DNA of 64,000 nucleotides from Opitutaceae bacterium (GTDB lineage Bacteria > Verrucomicrobiota > Verrucomicrobiia > Opitutales > Opitutaceae): assembly GCA_028284235.1 (NCBI GenBank), contig JANQSC010000058.1, positions 1 to 64,000 on the forward strand, in the 5' to 3' direction. The stretch's first letter is position 1; each line of letters begins with the position of its first letter. Below are positions 55,527 through 64,000 of this stretch, one piece after another. The position numbers and the translations under genes were made by a program. Below the pieces are notes generated by a model, which was not told where the DNA came from, did not search any database, and was given only the letters and a program-made list of their open reading frames with translations.

Positions 55527-56909
55527 ATGAGTGACGTTCGCGTTAGATTCGCTCCCAGTCCAACCGGGTCGACCCACATCGGCACCGCGCGTACCGCCTT
55601 GTTCAATTGGCTCTACGCGCGCCAGAACGACGGGGTCTTCGTCCTTAGAATCGAGGACACAGACAAGGAGCGAAACACCGAAGCGGCCCTCGAGGAACTC
55701 CTCGACGGGCTAGAGTGGCTCGGGCTCGACTGGGACGAAGGCCCCGGGAAAGACGGGCCCTACGGCCCCTATTTCCAGAGCCAGCGGAGCGACATCTACC
55801 AAGCCCACTTGCAAACTCTCAAAGACAAAGGACGCGCCTACGAACGCGACGGCGCCGTCTACTTCAAACTCGAAGGGGAACGCTACACAGAGTTCGACTC
55901 CTACGCCAATGCCGAGATCGAGAAAGTCCGCGCCGAACCCGTCGTCATCGACGATCTCATCCGCGGACAGGTCACCCGCAAGGAGGAGCGCGATTTCGTG
56001 ATCCAGAGATCCAATGGCGACCCGAGCTTCCACTTCGTCAACGTCGTCGACGACATCGAGATGAAGATCACCCACGTGATCCGGGGAGAAGACCACCTTT
56101 CCAATACTTCGAAACACGTCGAGCTGTTCAACGCTTTCGAAGCAACGCCTCCAAAATTCGCCCACCTCCCGATGATCCTAAAGGACCCGAGGGAAGGGAA
56201 AGGGAAAATGTCCAAGCGCGACAAAGGCGCATTGATAAGTGAATACAAGGAACGCAACTTCCTCCCCGAAGCAGTCGTCAACTTCATCGCCCTGCTCGGA
56301 TGGTCCCCCAAAGACGACCAGGAATCGCTGACGATCGACGCGCTCGTCTCGCGATTCAACTTGAACGACGTGCAAAAAGGCGGCGCCCGGTTCGACGAGA
56401 AGAAGATGTCGCACCTGAACTTCGAGCGGATGAAGTCCATGGATCTCTCGGAATACGTGTCCACCGCCCGCGCCTCCCTCGAAAACGCGGGTCTCGCGTC
56501 CAGCGATACAGACGACGCCTACCTCTCGTCCGCGCTGGCACTCTGCCAAGAGAAAATCGACAGCTTCGAAAACCTCCCGGAATTCGCCGCCTATTTCTTT
56601 TCCGAAGACTACGCGGTCGTGGAAAAAGCGGAAAAGAAAGTCATGCAAAAAGACGGCGCAGTCGATCGACTCGACGAAATCGCCCCTCGGCTCGCCGCTC
56701 TGGAAAAATGGGATCAAACATCGATCGACTCCGCCTTCAATCAGCTCGCCGACGAAAAAGACCTCAAACCCTTCGCCTGGTATCCGGTTGTTCGCTTCGC
56801 CGTCAGCGGCACCAACTCCGGACCCGACTTTCTGCCTATGCTTGAAACCCTCGGCAAAGAACGCGTTCTCAAACGTATCGACAACGCTCGCGAACGCTAT
56901 CGCCCATAA
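55527..56909 (+). CDS. gltX: Glutamyl-tRNA synthetase
   Basis: A 460-residue class I enzyme charging tRNA-Glu. The HIGH motif is RFAPSPTGSTHIGTART, the ATP-site EDTDKERNTEAALEELLDGL follows, and the KMSKS loop is GKGKMSKRDKGALISEY (near residue 228). The C-terminal anticodon domain is helical, as in bacterial GluRS. It is immediately followed by glnS (9-bp gap), so both form an operon. With a true GlnRS present, this GluRS is probably discriminating. Confidence 0.98.
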   Translation: MSDVRVRFAPSPTGSTHIGTARTALFNWLYARQNDGVFVLRIEDTDKERNTEAALEELLDGLEWLGLDWDEGPGKDGPYGPYFQSQRSDIYQAHLQTLKDKGRAYERDGAVYFKLEGERYTEFDSYANAEIEKVRAEPVVIDDLIRGQVTRKEERDFVIQRSNGDPSFHFVNVVDDIEMKITHVIRGEDHLSNTSKHVELFNAFEATPPKFAHLPMILKDPREGKGKMSKRDKGALISEYKERNFLPEAVVNFIALLGWSPKDDQESLTIDALVSRFNLNDVQKGGARFDEKKMSHLNFERMKSMDLSEYVSTARASLENAGLASSDTDDAYLSSALALCQEKIDSFENLPEFAAYFFSEDYAVVEKAEKKVMQKDGAVDRLDEIAPRLAALEKWDQTSIDSAFNQLADEKDLKPFAWYPVVRFAVSGTNSGPDFLPMLETLGKERVLKRIDNARERYRP

Positions 56910-56918
56910 GCCTTCCCT

Positions 56919-58589
56919 ATGACCGAAGAAACGCCCAGCAATTTCATCCGCGACATCATCGACGAGTACCGCGCCGAAAATCCCGACGCGCCCATCGTGA
57001 CGCGATTCCCGCCCGAACCGAACGGCTACCTCCACATCGGCCACGCCTTCGCCATCCAAGTTTCCTCAGGGATCGCCCGCGACTACGGAGGCCAGTTCAA
57101 TCTCCGATTCGACGACACCAATCCCGAGAAAGAAGAAACTGAATACGTCGAGGCGATCAAGAAAGACGTCCAATGGCTCGGAGCCGACTGGGGCGACAAC
57201 CTCTTTTTCGCTTCCGACTACTTCGAGCAACTCTACGAGTGGGCGCTCCATCTGGTTCGCGAAGGACACGCCTACGTCGACGACCTTTCTCACGAGGAAA
57301 TGAGACGGATGCGGGGCAGCCTTACCGAGCCCGGGGAAAACTCCCCGTATCGCGACCGTCCCGTTGAGGAGAATCTCGACTTGTTCCAGCGCATGCGCGA
57401 CGGGGAATTCGCGGAGGGCGAGCGCGTCCTGCGGGCGAAGATCGACATGAGCGATCCCAATCTCAACCTGCGCGATCCCGTCCTCTACCGCATACTCCAC
57501 GCCCACCACCATCGCACCGGCGACAAATGGAAAATCTACCCGTCCTACGATTTCACCCACGGACAAAGCGACTCGATTGAAGGCATCACCCATAGCCTCT
57601 GCTCGCTCGAATTCGAGTTTCACCGCCCGCTCTACAACTGGTTTCTCGAGAAACTACCCGTCCCCTCCCAACCGAGACAGATCGAGTTCGCCCGCCTCAA
57701 CATCGAATACGTCGTCACCAGCAAGCGCAAGCTTCTCCAACTGGTGACGGAAGGCCACGTTCGCGGTTGGGACGACCCGCGCATGCCCACCGTATCCGGT
57801 TTCCGAAGACGCGGATACACTCCAGAGGCGATCAACGAGTTTTGCCAGCGAGCCGGCGTCGCCAAACGCGAACGAGTCAACGAATATTCCCTTCTTGAAT
57901 ACTGTATTCGCCAAGACTTGGAAGAACGGGCGACGCGCCGCATGGCGGTGCTCGATCCGGTAAAAGTGGTGATCGAGAATTTCCCCCAAGACTCGTCCGA
58001 GGAGTTCGAGGGCCCCAACCATCCTGGCAAAACGGAACTCGGCTCCCGAAAAGTCGCTCTCACGCGCGAAATCTACATCGAACGCGACGACTTCATGGAA
58101 GACCCGCCGAAGAAATTCTTCCGGCTCGGTCCGGGACGCGAAGTGCGGCTGCGCTACGCGTGCTACATCACCTGCACCGGATTCACCAAGGACGAGAATG
58201 GCGAAATCCAGGAGATCCAAGCCACCTTCGATCCGGAATCCCGCGGCGGCTCGACTCCCGACGGGCGCAAAGTGAAAGGAACCATCCACTGGGTCAGCGC
58301 GACCGAGAATGTTCCAATCGAAGTGCGTTCCTACGATCAGCTTTTCAGCACTCCTACTCCCGAAGAAGCGGAAGAAGGACAGACATTTATCGACAATTTG
58401 AATACAGAGTCCGAAACAATCAGTCGCGCCTATGGCGAGACTGCGCTGGGCGAGGCCCAGGTCGGAGACCGATTCCAGTTCGAACGCAAAGGCTACTTCG
58501 CGGTCGATCCCGACTCGACCAAGCAAACGCTCGTCTTCAACCGCACCGTCGCCCTCCGCGACAGCTGGGGGAAAAAGCAAAAAGGCTAA
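56919..58589 (+). CDS. glnS: Glutaminyl-tRNA synthetase
   Basis: A 556-residue GlnRS. The HIGH site reads [20 protein letters not shown] and the KMSKS-like loop is [13 protein letters not shown] (near residue 266), with the GlnRS-type [20 protein letters not shown]. The C-terminal beta-barrel anticodon region has [20 protein letters not shown]. GlnRS in bacteria is of eukaryotic origin and scattered. The adjacent GluRS makes a compact pair, followed by an intrinsic terminator. Confidence 0.98.
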   Translation: MTEETPSNFIRDIIDEYRAENPDAPIVTRFPPEPNGYLHIGHAFAIQVSSGIARDYGGQFNLRFDDTNPEKEETEYVEAIKKDVQWLGADWGDNLFFASDYFEQLYEWALHLVREGHAYVDDLSHEEMRRMRGSLTEPGENSPYRDRPVEENLDLFQRMRDGEFAEGERVLRAKIDMSDPNLNLRDPVLYRILHAHHHRTGDKWKIYPSYDFTHGQSDSIEGITHSLCSLEFEFHRPLYNWFLEKLPVPSQPRQIEFARLNIEYVVTSKRKLLQLVTEGHVRGWDDPRMPTVSGFRRRGYTPEAINEFCQRAGVAKRERVNEYSLLEYCIRQDLEERATRRMAVLDPVKVVIENFPQDSSEEFEGPNHPGKTELGSRKVALTREIYIERDDFMEDPPKKFFRLGPGREVRLRYACYITCTGFTKDENGEIQEIQATFDPESRGGSTPDGRKVKGTIHWVSATENVPIEVRSYDQLFSTPTPEEAEEGQTFIDNLNTESETISRAYGETALGEAQVGDRFQFERKGYFAVDPDSTKQTLVFNRTVALRDSWGKKQKG

Positions 58590-58612
58590 TTCTTCGCCCC
58601 GAAAACGAACAA

Positions 58613-58654
58613 CCCCGACCGTTTGCAACGATCGGGGCGGTGTTACGGTTTTTT
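58613..58654 (+). terminator. Intrinsic terminator after glnS
   Basis: CCCCGA pairs with TCGGGG in a stem continued by imperfect CGT/ACG pairs, then a G/C-rich tail and a T-run at 58649-58654. It lies 24 bp after the glnS stop and just before the convergent response-regulator gene. Confidence 0.7.
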
Positions 58655-58667
58655 GTATACAAGACTA

Positions 58668-59789
58668 TTATAAAGACTCTCTGGCGAGTTCGATCGACTC
58701 GCTGAACTCCCAGTCTTTCGACTCTTCGAATTTGCGGCTCTCTTCGATGATCTTCGGGCTGCCGGCAAGGGCGTACTTCAAACTCAATTCGTTGCACACG
58801 CGCATCGACTGAAGCAAAAGCCGGACGACTTCCAAGTTCAGTTGCTCCACTTCTTGCGTATCGAAAATCACGTTGGAAATACCGTTGTCAACCGCCTCGC
58901 ACGTCTTGGTCTTGAAGTAAGCGCTGAGCTCGTTAACCGACGTGTTGCTGCACTTGCTGGGAAGCTTCACCGTCATGAACCCGTCCGACAAGTCGAAGTA
59001 GCGTCCGGACGCGTCCAGGTTGACCGCCTTGGCGATCTTCGCCTCCAGCTCTTCGAAATCGATCGGCTTGGTGATAATCGTCGAGAAGCCCGCCTGCTGA
59101 GCGCGTCGCTGTTCTTCCGACTCGGTTTTCACCGACATGCCGAACATCGGGAGGTACTTCGTTTTCGCGTTGGAACGCACGATGCGGTACAAAGTGATCG
59201 CCGCGTCGCTGGGCAACGAGAGACTGACAATCAGACAGTCCGGAACCTTATTCTGGCAGTAGTCGATCGCCTCGCCCGTCGACGAGACGCCGTTGATGTC
59301 CCATTGCGTGTGCTCCAAGCCTTGCTTGATTTGCTGGATGATCGCAGGCTTGTCTTCGACGATCAAAACGTCGATCGGATCGTCGATCTTCTTCTGAGCC
59401 GGGGCCGAGTCGCCCGCGGGGCGCAGATCGACGATTCGGCTCACTTTGTCGACCAGCACTTCTTCCTTAAACGGTTTCACGATGTAGTCCCGCACGCCGA
59501 TCTTGGCGATCTTCATCACGTTCTCGCGGCCGGCCTCGGCGGTGAGCATGATGACGGGAATGCCCTTCAAATTTGGATCGGACTTCAACTTCGTCAGCAT
59601 CTCCACGCCATCCATCACTGGCATGGTGATATCCAGGAGAATAATGTCCGGCGTGTCCTTGGCGGCCATGGCGAGCCCCTCCACGCCGTTTTGGGCTTCC
59701 AGCACATCGCAATCGAACGTCTTGAACGCTTTTCGAACGATGATCCGGACTGTCTTTGAATCGTCAACTGTTAGGATTTTAACTCGCAT
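58668..59789 (-). CDS. REC-REC-STAS-like response regulator
   Basis: 373 residues with an unusual three-domain layout. The first receiver (1-122) has ILTVDDSKTVRIIVRKAF, the phospho-Asp in DIILLDITMPVMDGVEML (near 55), MLTAEAG and IVKPFKEE. The second receiver (about 140-255) has LIVEDKPAIIQQIKQGLE, but its Asp position is changed (CLIVSLSLPSD), so it is probably not phosphorylated. The C-terminus (about 265-365) resembles a STAS/anti-anti-sigma fold (GISNVIFDTQEVEQLNLEVV, RVCNELSLKYALAG). It lies directly downstream of a CheX-like gene, hinting at chemotaxis or a related signalling switch. Confidence 0.85.
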   Translation of the reverse strand: MRVKILTVDDSKTVRIIVRKAFKTFDCDVLEAQNGVEGLAMAAKDTPDIILLDITMPVMDGVEMLTKLKSDPNLKGIPVIMLTAEAGRENVMKIAKIGVRDYIVKPFKEEVLVDKVSRIVDLRPAGDSAPAQKKIDDPIDVLIVEDKPAIIQQIKQGLEHTQWDINGVSSTGEAIDYCQNKVPDCLIVSLSLPSDAAITLYRIVRSNAKTKYLPMFGMSVKTESEEQRRAQQAGFSTIITKPIDFEELEAKIAKAVNLDASGRYFDLSDGFMTVKLPSKCSNTSVNELSAYFKTKTCEAVDNGISNVIFDTQEVEQLNLEVVRLLLQSMRVCNELSLKYALAGSPKIIEESRKFEESKDWEFSESIELARESL

Positions 59790-59802
59790 GGCTTGATTTA
59801 AA

Positions 59803-60339
59803 TTAAAGTTCTTCCTCCATTATGATATCGATCACGAACGTGTCGCCGTCGCAGTCGATTTTAAACGTACGACGCAAGGCGGACTCGGTCGACTCGATCG
59901 AATAGTTGCTTCCACGCAAAATGGACGGGATCGTCATACGGCAGTCGCAACCATTGTTGTTGAGGTCCGTTTTGAACGCCCCGGCAATGATGTTGGTCAA
60001 CTCCCCGATTGCGTCATTAACCGTTTCATTTTCCTCGCGTTCAAGGTCGGAGGCGTCGAGGCCGAGCAGTCCGCCCGTGATCTTCTCCGCGAGGGAGAGC
60101 CCCATGAAAATGTAGAGGACGCCGCGAATCTTGCCGATGAAACCCACCGATCCCGCGATCAAGGTTTCGGACGGTTGCAGAGACAGCGACGGGGCGCCGC
60201 CGGGACCGGTCGTTTCGTCGATCCGGGTCGTCGTTATTTGCGACGCGTCCTCATTCAGCATCATGGAGTAGACGCTGCCGACCGCGCGAGTGGCGAGAGC
60301 CTCTAGCTCAATATCTGAAATGGGAATAGTCTGCTGCAT
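59803..60339 (-). CDS. CheX/CheC-like phosphatase domain protein
   Basis: 178 residues. The central segment GGLLGLDASDLEREENETVN, then DAIGELTNIIAGAFKTDL holds the E-x-x-N signature of CheC/CheX/FliY phosphatases, which remove phosphate from CheY-type receivers. The remaining strands (LIAGSVGFIGKIRGVLYIFM and FKIDCDGDTFVIDIIMEEEL) fit the CheX fold. It precedes the REC-REC-STAS gene by 13 bp, so the neighbour's receiver is its obvious substrate. Confidence 0.88.
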   Translation of the reverse strand: MQQTIPISDIELEALATRAVGSVYSMMLNEDASQITTTRIDETTGPGGAPSLSLQPSETLIAGSVGFIGKIRGVLYIFMGLSLAEKITGGLLGLDASDLEREENETVNDAIGELTNIIAGAFKTDLNNNGCDCRMTIPSILRGSNYSIESTESALRRTFKIDCDGDTFVIDIIMEEEL

Positions 60340-60506
60340 CGAACCGATCGGGTGGGAGGTCCCATTCTATATCGTTCAAGAACGACAAAGGTTTAGGCAG
60401 TTTTAGGGAGGCATCCGGTGAAAAATGCGCGAATCCACCCGAATCGGACGAATTTGCCAAAATCGGGCCCGAATGCACGCGCTCGCCGGGCAAAAAACCG
60501 CCCCGA

Positions 60507-62015
60507 TCAGTCTTCTCCAGCGATGAACTCGCCTTCCTGGCGATAGAGAGACAGCTTGTTCCTCAGCGTCCGAATGCTTATTCCCAATAGCTTCGCCGCG
60601 TGAGTCCGATTCCCGTCCGTCGATTCCAGCGTGCTGAGGATGTGGCGCTTCTCGATCTGATCGAGGGGAAGCGGCGTTTCCGGCTCTTCCGAAAGCCCGC
60701 TTTCAATCGCGACGCTTTCGGAGACGGCAGCGCTTGGAGTCGCGAATTGAGGCGACGTTCCGAATCCGTCTGGAACGGCGCCCACGGGTACTGGCTCCGG
60801 TTCAGGGGCGCCCGCCGCGGCGGAAACCAACGGAGCGCTCACATTCATCATCATCGGCATCAACCCTAAAGAGGTCGCAGAGATTTTTGACCCTTGCTCG
60901 CTCAGAATCACCGCCCTTTCGATCGTGTTCTGCAATTCCCGCACGTTGCCAGGCCAGGAATGGCTGGACAGCGACCGGGAAGCGGGGTCATCGAATCCCG
61001 TCAGCTTGATCCCGTGCTTGCGAGCGAATTTCTGGGCAAACGTCTTCGCCAAAAGCATCACGTCGCCAGCCCGATCGCGCAACGGCGGTACTTGAATTGG
61101 GAATACATTGAGGCGGTAGTACAAGTCCTGACGGAAATCGCCCTGCTCCACCGACTTGAGCAAATCCCGGTTCGTCGTGGCGATGACTCGAACGTCTACC
61201 TTGATCGTCTTGTTGCCGCCCACCCGTTCAAACTCTCGCTCCTGCAAAACGCGCAGCAGCTTCGCTTGCACCTTCGGCGATATCTCGCTGATCTCGTCCA
61301 GCAAAATCGTTCCCCCGTCGGCGAGTTCGAAGCGCCCTTCTCGACGCTGCATCGCCCCTGTAAAGGCCCCTTTCTCGTGCCCGAAAAACTCGCTCTCGAT
61401 CAAGGTCTCGGAAATCGCCGCGCAATTCACTTTGATAAACGGCGCGTTCTTACGCGCGCTCATCCGGTAAAGCTCGTTCGCGACGAGCTCCTTGCCGGTG
61501 CCATTTTCGCCGTTGATCAACACCGTCGCCTCCGTCGGGGCCACCTTTCCCACCATACTGCGCAATTGCTCGATAGAAGGACTCTTGCCGATCAACTCGA
61601 CGCTATCGACGCTCTCCTGCGTGAAAAACTGATTCACCTTCACCAGCTGACGGTAGTCTTTCGCCTTCTTCATCAACACGTCGATCTGCGACGAGGAAAA
61701 GGGCTTGATGATGTAGTCAAACGCCCCCGACCGCATGCATTCGACCGCGGACTCGACCGTTCCGTTGCCGGTGATAATCACCACAAGCGGCGGATCCGGC
61801 ATCGTCTTGATCCGATCCAAAAGCTCCGTGCCATTGCCGTCCGGCAGGTGCACGTCGACAAAAAGCAAATCAAACTCGTCGCTCTGCAAATGGCTCTCCG
61901 CGTCTTGCAAAGTGGATACACTGCAAACCGAAAGACGCTTTCGCCTCAATTGCTCTTCCAAAGCCTTTCTAATTACTAGCTCGTCGTCGAGTATGAGAAT
62001 TCTTTCCACGGTCAT
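60507..62015 (-). CDS. Sigma-54-dependent response regulator (NtrC family)
   Basis: 502 residues from ATG 62015. The receiver (1-120) has ILILDDELVIRKALEEQL, Asp near 53 in FVDVHLPDGNGTELL, and YIIKPFSSSQ. The AAA+ domain has Walker A INGENGTGKELVANELY, the sigma-54 contact loop EKGAFTGAMQRREGRFE (near 218) and LLDEISEISPKVQAKLL. The C-terminal Fis-type helix-turn-helix is DGNRTHAAKLLGISIRTLRN. It activates RpoN promoters when phosphorylated. Its partner kinase is not in the window. It could in principle serve the sigma-54 promoters of the VPDSG genes, but nothing links them directly. Confidence 0.96.
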   Translation of the reverse strand: MTVERILILDDELVIRKALEEQLRRKRLSVCSVSTLQDAESHLQSDEFDLLFVDVHLPDGNGTELLDRIKTMPDPPLVVIITGNGTVESAVECMRSGAFDYIIKPFSSSQIDVLMKKAKDYRQLVKVNQFFTQESVDSVELIGKSPSIEQLRSMVGKVAPTEATVLINGENGTGKELVANELYRMSARKNAPFIKVNCAAISETLIESEFFGHEKGAFTGAMQRREGRFELADGGTILLDEISEISPKVQAKLLRVLQEREFERVGGNKTIKVDVRVIATTNRDLLKSVEQGDFRQDLYYRLNVFPIQVPPLRDRAGDVMLLAKTFAQKFARKHGIKLTGFDDPASRSLSSHSWPGNVRELQNTIERAVILSEQGSKISATSLGLMPMMMNVSAPLVSAAAGAPEPEPVPVGAVPDGFGTSPQFATPSAAVSESVAIESGLSEEPETPLPLDQIEKRHILSTLESTDGNRTHAAKLLGISIRTLRNKLSLYRQEGEFIAGED

Positions 62016-62308
62016 AAACTGATAGCTCAAGCTCCGGTTTTAGCAGGTTTGTGGGTCAATTGTGTGAGAAGGGTCAGGCTCGAACGATCTCGAGCGCGAC
62101 TATAAACCTAGCGCGCGTCGGAAATATTGAAACAAAATCGAAGCCGTATATTGTAAAAATAGACTCAATCTCCGCCCATTTCGCCCCTCGACTGGTACAA
62201 TCGGAGCGCGATCCGCTTCGTTCGGAGTCTTTCCGCGAATTCAGCGTCGCTTATTGATTATGCTCATTTACAACCGCTAGCGAATCCTCCAGATTTCGCT
62301 CAACACAC

Positions 62309-63304
62309 ATGCTAAACGGGAAAACCATAATGATCACCGGAGGCACCGGCTCCTTCGGTAAACGCTGTTGCCGGGAAATCCTCGCCCGATTCAATCCAGA
62401 AAAAGTGATCATCTTCTCCCGCGATGAACTCAAGCAATCGGAAATGGCCTCCGACCCCTTGTTCGCCTCCAATCGAATACGCTTCTTCATCGGCGACGTG
62501 CGCGACGGGCCGCGCCTGCAACGCGCCATGGCCGGTGTCGACTACGTGATTCACGCCGCCGCGTTGAAACAAGTCCCCGCGGCCGAATACAATCCGCACG
62601 AGTTCATCAAGACCAACATCAACGGAGCCATGAACGTAGTCGACGCCGCGATCGAGACCGGCGTGCAACGCGTCATCGCCCTGAGCACCGACAAAGCTGT
62701 CAACCCAATAAACCTGTACGGGGCCACCAAACTTTGTTCAGACAAGATCTTCATCGCCGGCAATAGCTATAGTGGAAAAATCGATACACGCTTCTCCGTC
62801 GTCCGCTACGGAAACGTCATCGGCAGCCGCGGCTCAGTAATTCCGATTTTCCTAAAGCAAAAAGAAGCGGGACGGATCACCATCACCAAGCCGGAAATGA
62901 CTCGCTTCATCATATCGATCGAAGACGGCGTTTCGTTCGCCTTGCAGTCGCTCGCCGACATGATGGGCGGAGAAATTTTCATTCCCAAGCTGCCCAGCTG
63001 CGCCATCGGAGATCTCGCCAAAGCCATCGCTCCCAACTGCCCAGTCGAGATCATCGGCCTGAGACCCGGAGAGAAGCTGCACGAAGCCCTCATCCCAGCC
63101 GATGAAGCGCACCACACGACCGAACAAGAAGACCGCTTCATCATTCACCCGTCCAACCCCTACTGGAGCTACAAGAGCGAACGATACGAAGGTGAAGTTT
63201 GTAAGGAGGGATTTGGATACAACAGCCTCGACAATCCGCATCGCTTGAACATTGAAGCGCTCACCCGACTCGTCGAAACGTTCAAAGAGTCGGAAAGCGC
63301 CTAG
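62309..63304 (+). CDS. pseB: UDP-N-acetylglucosamine 4,6-dehydratase (inverting), PseB
   Basis: First enzyme of pseudaminic-acid synthesis, converting UDP-GlcNAc to a 4-keto-6-deoxy-L-arabino sugar. The 331-residue SDR has the Rossmann loop MITGGTGSFGKRCCREILA, VIHAAALKQVPAAEYNPHEF, the catalytic region LSTDKAVNPINLYGATKLCS (with the Lys/Tyr pair) and the PseB-typical RFSVVRYGNVIGSRGSVIPI. It is followed 11 bp later by a PseI-like gene. Nonulosonic acids decorate flagellins, O-antigen or capsule, which fits a motile or surface-glycosylating cell. Confidence 0.95.
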   Translation: MLNGKTIMITGGTGSFGKRCCREILARFNPEKVIIFSRDELKQSEMASDPLFASNRIRFFIGDVRDGPRLQRAMAGVDYVIHAAALKQVPAAEYNPHEFIKTNINGAMNVVDAAIETGVQRVIALSTDKAVNPINLYGATKLCSDKIFIAGNSYSGKIDTRFSVVRYGNVIGSRGSVIPIFLKQKEAGRITITKPEMTRFIISIEDGVSFALQSLADMMGGEIFIPKLPSCAIGDLAKAIAPNCPVEIIGLRPGEKLHEALIPADEAHHTTEQEDRFIIHPSNPYWSYKSERYEGEVCKEGFGYNSLDNPHRLNIEALTRLVETFKESESA

Positions 63305-63315
63305 AGTCGCGCCGC

Positions 63316-64000
63316 ATGTCATTGATTGAGCGCATTCGAAATCACCGCGAGCCGCCGTTATTCGTCGCCGAGCTCTCCGGCAACCATCACCAGGATTTCG
63401 ATACCGCCAAGAACCTGGTCGCCTTGGCTGCCCGCAACGGTGCCGACGCGATCAAACTCCAGACCTACACCGCGGACTCGATCACGCTTCCTTCGACTCA
63501 ACCTGAATTCATGGTTCAAGAAGGACTATGGAAGGGGCGCAGCCTCCACGAGCTCTACCAGGAAGCCGCCACCCCCTACGAGTGGCACAAGCCTCTGGCC
63601 GCCCACGCCGCTACCCTCGGTATCCAGCTCTTCAGCACTCCTTTCGACGAGGCGGCGGTCGACTTTCTAGAAGAGGAGATCAATCCACCAGTTTATAAAA
63701 TCTCCTCGTTCGAAGTGACCCACATCCCCTTGCTCCGCCGAGTCGCCCAGACGCGAAAACCCGTCCTAATGAGCGTAGGCATGGCCGAGGAATCCGAAAT
63801 CGCAAACGCAGTAAATTCCCTGAAAACGAACGGCTGTCCCGAAGTCGTCCTGCTCAAATGCGTCACCCAGTACCCAAGCGTTCCAGAAGGTTTCCATCTC
63901 CAATCTATGGGCACGCTCGCAGATCGATTTCAATGCGAAATCGGACTCTCCGACCACACTTTGACCAACGAAGTCGCGCTCGCGGCGACCGCCCTCGGAG
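63316..64000 (+). CDS. pseI: Pseudaminic acid synthase PseI, N-terminal part
   Basis: The open frame starts at ATG 63316 and runs off the window after 228 codons. It matches the NeuB/PseI TIM barrel: FVAELSGNHHQDFDTAKNLV, AARNGADAIKLQTYTADS, LFSTPFDEAAVDFLEE, VYKISSFEVTHIPLL, KPVLMSVGMAEESEI, and CEIGLSDHTLTNEVALAAT. The ISSFE (not SGE) loop and the pairing with pseB favour pseudaminic over sialic acid. It condenses phosphoenolpyruvate with the 6-deoxy hexose. The AFP-like C-terminal domain lies outside the window. Confidence 0.93.
   Translation, partial: MSLIERIRNHREPPLFVAELSGNHHQDFDTAKNLVALAARNGADAIKLQTYTADSITLPSTQPEFMVQEGLWKGRSLHELYQEAATPYEWHKPLAAHAATLGIQLFSTPFDEAAVDFLEEEINPPVYKISSFEVTHIPLLRRVAQTRKPVLMSVGMAEESEIANAVNSLKTNGCPEVVLLKCVTQYPSVPEGFHLQSMGTLADRFQCEIGLSDHTLTNEVALAATALG

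Overview
The window is about 64 kb of ordinary, gene-dense bacterial chromosome with moderately high GC. Short convergent and divergent operons are separated by small gaps. The cell is Gram-negative, shown by a TonB-dependent receptor, a porin, a Met-rich outer-membrane barrel, a lipoprotein, Mpl (murein recycling) and several Sec or Tat signal peptides. Two small secreted proteins end in P-x-S-D-(T/A)-G-S, a hydrophobic helix and an Arg-rich tail, which resembles the VPDSG-CTERM sorting signals known from Verrucomicrobiota. Together with weak Shine-Dalgarno signals, a GluRS plus GlnRS pair and the type of house-keeping genes, this suggests a marine Opitutales / Puniceicoccaceae / Pelagicoccus-like verrucomicrobium. 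That placement is inference, because no rRNA is present.

Layout. 1-11 kb: start of a Tat-exported oxidoreductase, a secreted hypothetical, a GNAT enzyme, a nested palindromic element, a rhodanese-like/YceI protein, an SBF-like transporter, a PhnA-like zinc ribbon, pdxH, an Fpg/Nei glycosylase, an M24 peptidase, Hsp33 and a TPR protein. 10-16 kb: lipoprotein, MIF-like tautomerase, a Met-rich outer-membrane protein behind a small CxxC protein, an FG-GAP/UnbV protein and a methyltransferase. 16-23 kb (minus strand): a phosphate-uptake cluster read porin, pstS, pstC, pstA, pstB, phoU, with PHO-box-like 11-bp-period repeats. 23-35 kb: TPR protein, orphan sugar-binding protein, an isochorismatase-like enzyme with a histone-H1-like tail, ctpA-tsaD, a MidA-like methyltransferase, rpmB, cysH and valS. 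35-42 kb: a long palindrome, five 20-bp tandem repeats, then an operon of TonB receptor, YfiR-like protein and hybrid histidine kinase. 42-49 kb: two VPDSG-like genes flanking a Tat-exported TIM-barrel protein, class I fumarase and mpl. 49-58 kb: priA, a Fur-family regulator, Sel1 and TPR proteins, an MFS transporter, gltX and glnS. 58-62 kb: a REC-REC-STAS protein, a CheX-like protein and a sigma-54 response regulator. 62-64 kb: pseB and the start of pseI, opening a nonulosonic-acid locus.

The best hidden signal is regulatory. Both VPDSG-like genes (42311 and 48318) have the same upstream architecture: two 17-bp palindrome-like sites of the form TGTMAG-N6-TTACA (one copy degenerate), 88 or 90 bp apart, then exactly the same distance (69) to a sigma-54 -24/-12 promoter. 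This looks like an enhancer-binding-protein/RpoN regulon for surface or extracellular-matrix proteins. The activator is not identified; the NtrC-type protein at 60507-62015 is one candidate. No prophage, CRISPR array, tRNA, rRNA or intact insertion sequence was seen. The non-coding novelty lies in several unusual palindromic or repetitive intergenic elements.
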